From positions 24,956 to 88,955 of the forward strand of contig JAUJNF010000006.1 of NCBI GenBank assembly GCA_030446485.1: DNA of 64,000 bases, read 5' to 3'. The notes under the pieces were generated by a model, which had not been told where the DNA came from, made no database searches, and was given only the letters and a program-made list of their open reading frames with translations. Below are positions 63,442 through 64,000 of the stretch, in pieces. A program made the translations under genes and the position numbers. The stretch comes from Thermoleophilaceae bacterium (GTDB lineage: Bacteria > Actinomycetota > Thermoleophilia > Solirubrobacterales > Thermoleophilaceae). The first letter of the stretch is position 1, and every line of letters starts with the position of its first letter.

Positions 63442-63796
63442 GGCCCTGAGGGTGCGCGACGAGGTGCTCCAGGCCATGTACTGGATGCGCGCCGAGGGCC
63501 TGGCCGAGGCTCCGGGGGCGGCCGAGCTGGCGCGCTTCCTGGCGGTGCCGCCCGCGACGCTCGGGCCCTACCTCGAGCGCTTCACGGAGGACGGCTACCT
63601 GGCACGCCCCGACGGCGATGGCTACCGGCTGACCGCCTCGGGGGAGGACGCCGGCAAGCGCACCTTCGCCGACGAGTTCGCCGACCTCACCCGGCCCGGC
63701 CACGGCGAGTGCGACGCCGACTGCTGGTGCCACGACTCGCCCGAGGACGCCGCGCGTTGCCTGGAGGAGCGGGCGGGGCACGCCCACTCGCACTGA
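63428..63796 (+). CDS. Winged-helix protein with Cys/His-rich C-terminal tail
   Basis: This 122-residue protein has an N-terminal winged-helix-like domain (RVRDEVLQAMYWMRAEGL, FLAVPPATLGPYLERFTEDG, RPDGDGYRLTASGEDAGK). Its tail is dense in metal ligands: HGECDADCWCHDSPEDAARC and then HAHSH at the end. Its start overlaps the CooC-like gene by 14 bases, so both are translated together. It could be a metal-sensing regulator or a small nickel-carrying partner of the ATPase. No family recognised with certainty. Confidence 0.8.
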   Translation: MDELEALRVRDEVLQAMYWMRAEGLAEAPGAAELARFLAVPPATLGPYLERFTEDGYLARPDGDGYRLTASGEDAGKRTFADEFADLTRPGHGECDADCWCHDSPEDAARCLEERAGHAHSH

Positions 63797-63800
63797 CGGC

Positions 63801-64000
63801 GTGCCCGCGCCCGTCCTACCGAAGAACTTCCTCAGGCCCTGCCTGCTGCTCCTGCTGCGCGAGCAGCCGGCGCACGGCTACGAGCTGCTCGAGCGGCTGC
63901 GGCCGCTGGGCTTCGACCGCGACGATCCCGGCGGGCTCTACCGGACGCTGCGCTCGCTGGAAGAGGAGAAGCTCGTCCGAAGCGGCTGGGAGCAGTCCGA
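63801..64000 (+). CDS. PadR-family regulator (3' end outside window)
   Basis: From GTG 63801 the frame stays open to the end of the window (66 residues seen). The sequence NFLRPCLLLLLREQPAHGYE and the later GGLYRTLRSLEEEKLVRSGW match the PadR winged helix, including the PAHGYEL helix. It starts 4 bases after the preceding stop, so it belongs to the same transcript as the CooC-like ATPase. Confidence 0.85.
   Translation, partial: MPAPVLPKNFLRPCLLLLLREQPAHGYELLERLRPLGFDRDDPGGLYRTLRSLEEEKLVRSGWEQS

Overview
The window is GC-rich, gene-dense DNA from an actinobacterium. The gene content (DUF4331, paired DUF1800/DUF1501 genes, a group 1h-type [NiFe] hydrogenase, an F420-type nitroreductase, many GTG/TTG starts) suggests the class Thermoleophilia, Solirubrobacterales-like. 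That placement is an inference, because no taxonomic marker was compared. Several conserved genes (lexA, gltB, gltD, the primary sigma factor, hypD) carry single-base frame breaks while their protein sequence stays conserved on both sides. This looks more like consensus error in a draft genome than gene decay.

Layout. 0-5.4 kb: end of a DUF4331 gene, a TPR protein, two NicO-type nickel/cobalt permeases and a Fur-family regulator. 5.4-10.7 kb: a crotonase, a TldD/PmbA pair, an SDR and a LysE-type exporter. 10.7-25.3 kb: housekeeping block with tRNA-Leu, lexA and its SOS box, RNase P RNA, gltB-gltD, fdhD, sigma-70, a membrane cytochrome c, an SDR, a c-di-AMP riboswitch with a small membrane protein, an HxlR-regulated unit and glnA. 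25.4-31.5 kb: a duplicated DUF1800-DUF1501 gene pair and a cupredoxin. 31.5-46.9 kb: PadR/FAD-oxidoreductase/F420-type unit, DUF255 protein, acyl-CoA synthetase, YihY protein, lipoprotein, acyl-CoA dehydrogenase, Fpg-type glycosylase, GAF-PAS-GAF-SpoIIE phosphatase, two ferritin-like proteins and YqgE. 46.9-63.8 kb: the hydrogenase locus. The window ends inside a PadR-family gene.

The hydrogenase locus is the centrepiece. Two operons diverge from a short region at 54.95-55.10 kb that holds two near-identical 19-bp palindromes. Rightward are the small and large subunits and an M52-like protein. Leftward is a tightly overlapping run: DUF1059 protein, four tiny one-helix membrane proteins, hypF, hypC, a SIS-HypC-SIS fusion, hypD, hypE and a zinc-ribbon protein. 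Further right come a leftward operon (NifU-type protein, TPR protein, biotin-ligase-like protein), a rightward maturation endopeptidase, and a CooC/MinD-type ATPase followed by a winged-helix protein with a Cys/His-rich tail. Neither hypA nor hypB is visible. The CooC-like ATPase is therefore a candidate nickel-insertion factor, with nickel imported by the NicO permeases at the other end of the window.

The most unusual observation is in that ATPase gene. Its reading frame contains one in-frame TGA (62998-63000) exactly at the first position of the family's C-x-C metal-binding motif (TGA-CTC-TGC). Twelve bases further on is a perfect 9-bp stem with a GTT loop, at the spacing of a bacterial SECIS element. 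The simplest reading that keeps the gene whole is a selenocysteine-containing (U-x-C) nickel-insertion ATPase. A TGC-to-TGA sequencing error remains possible.
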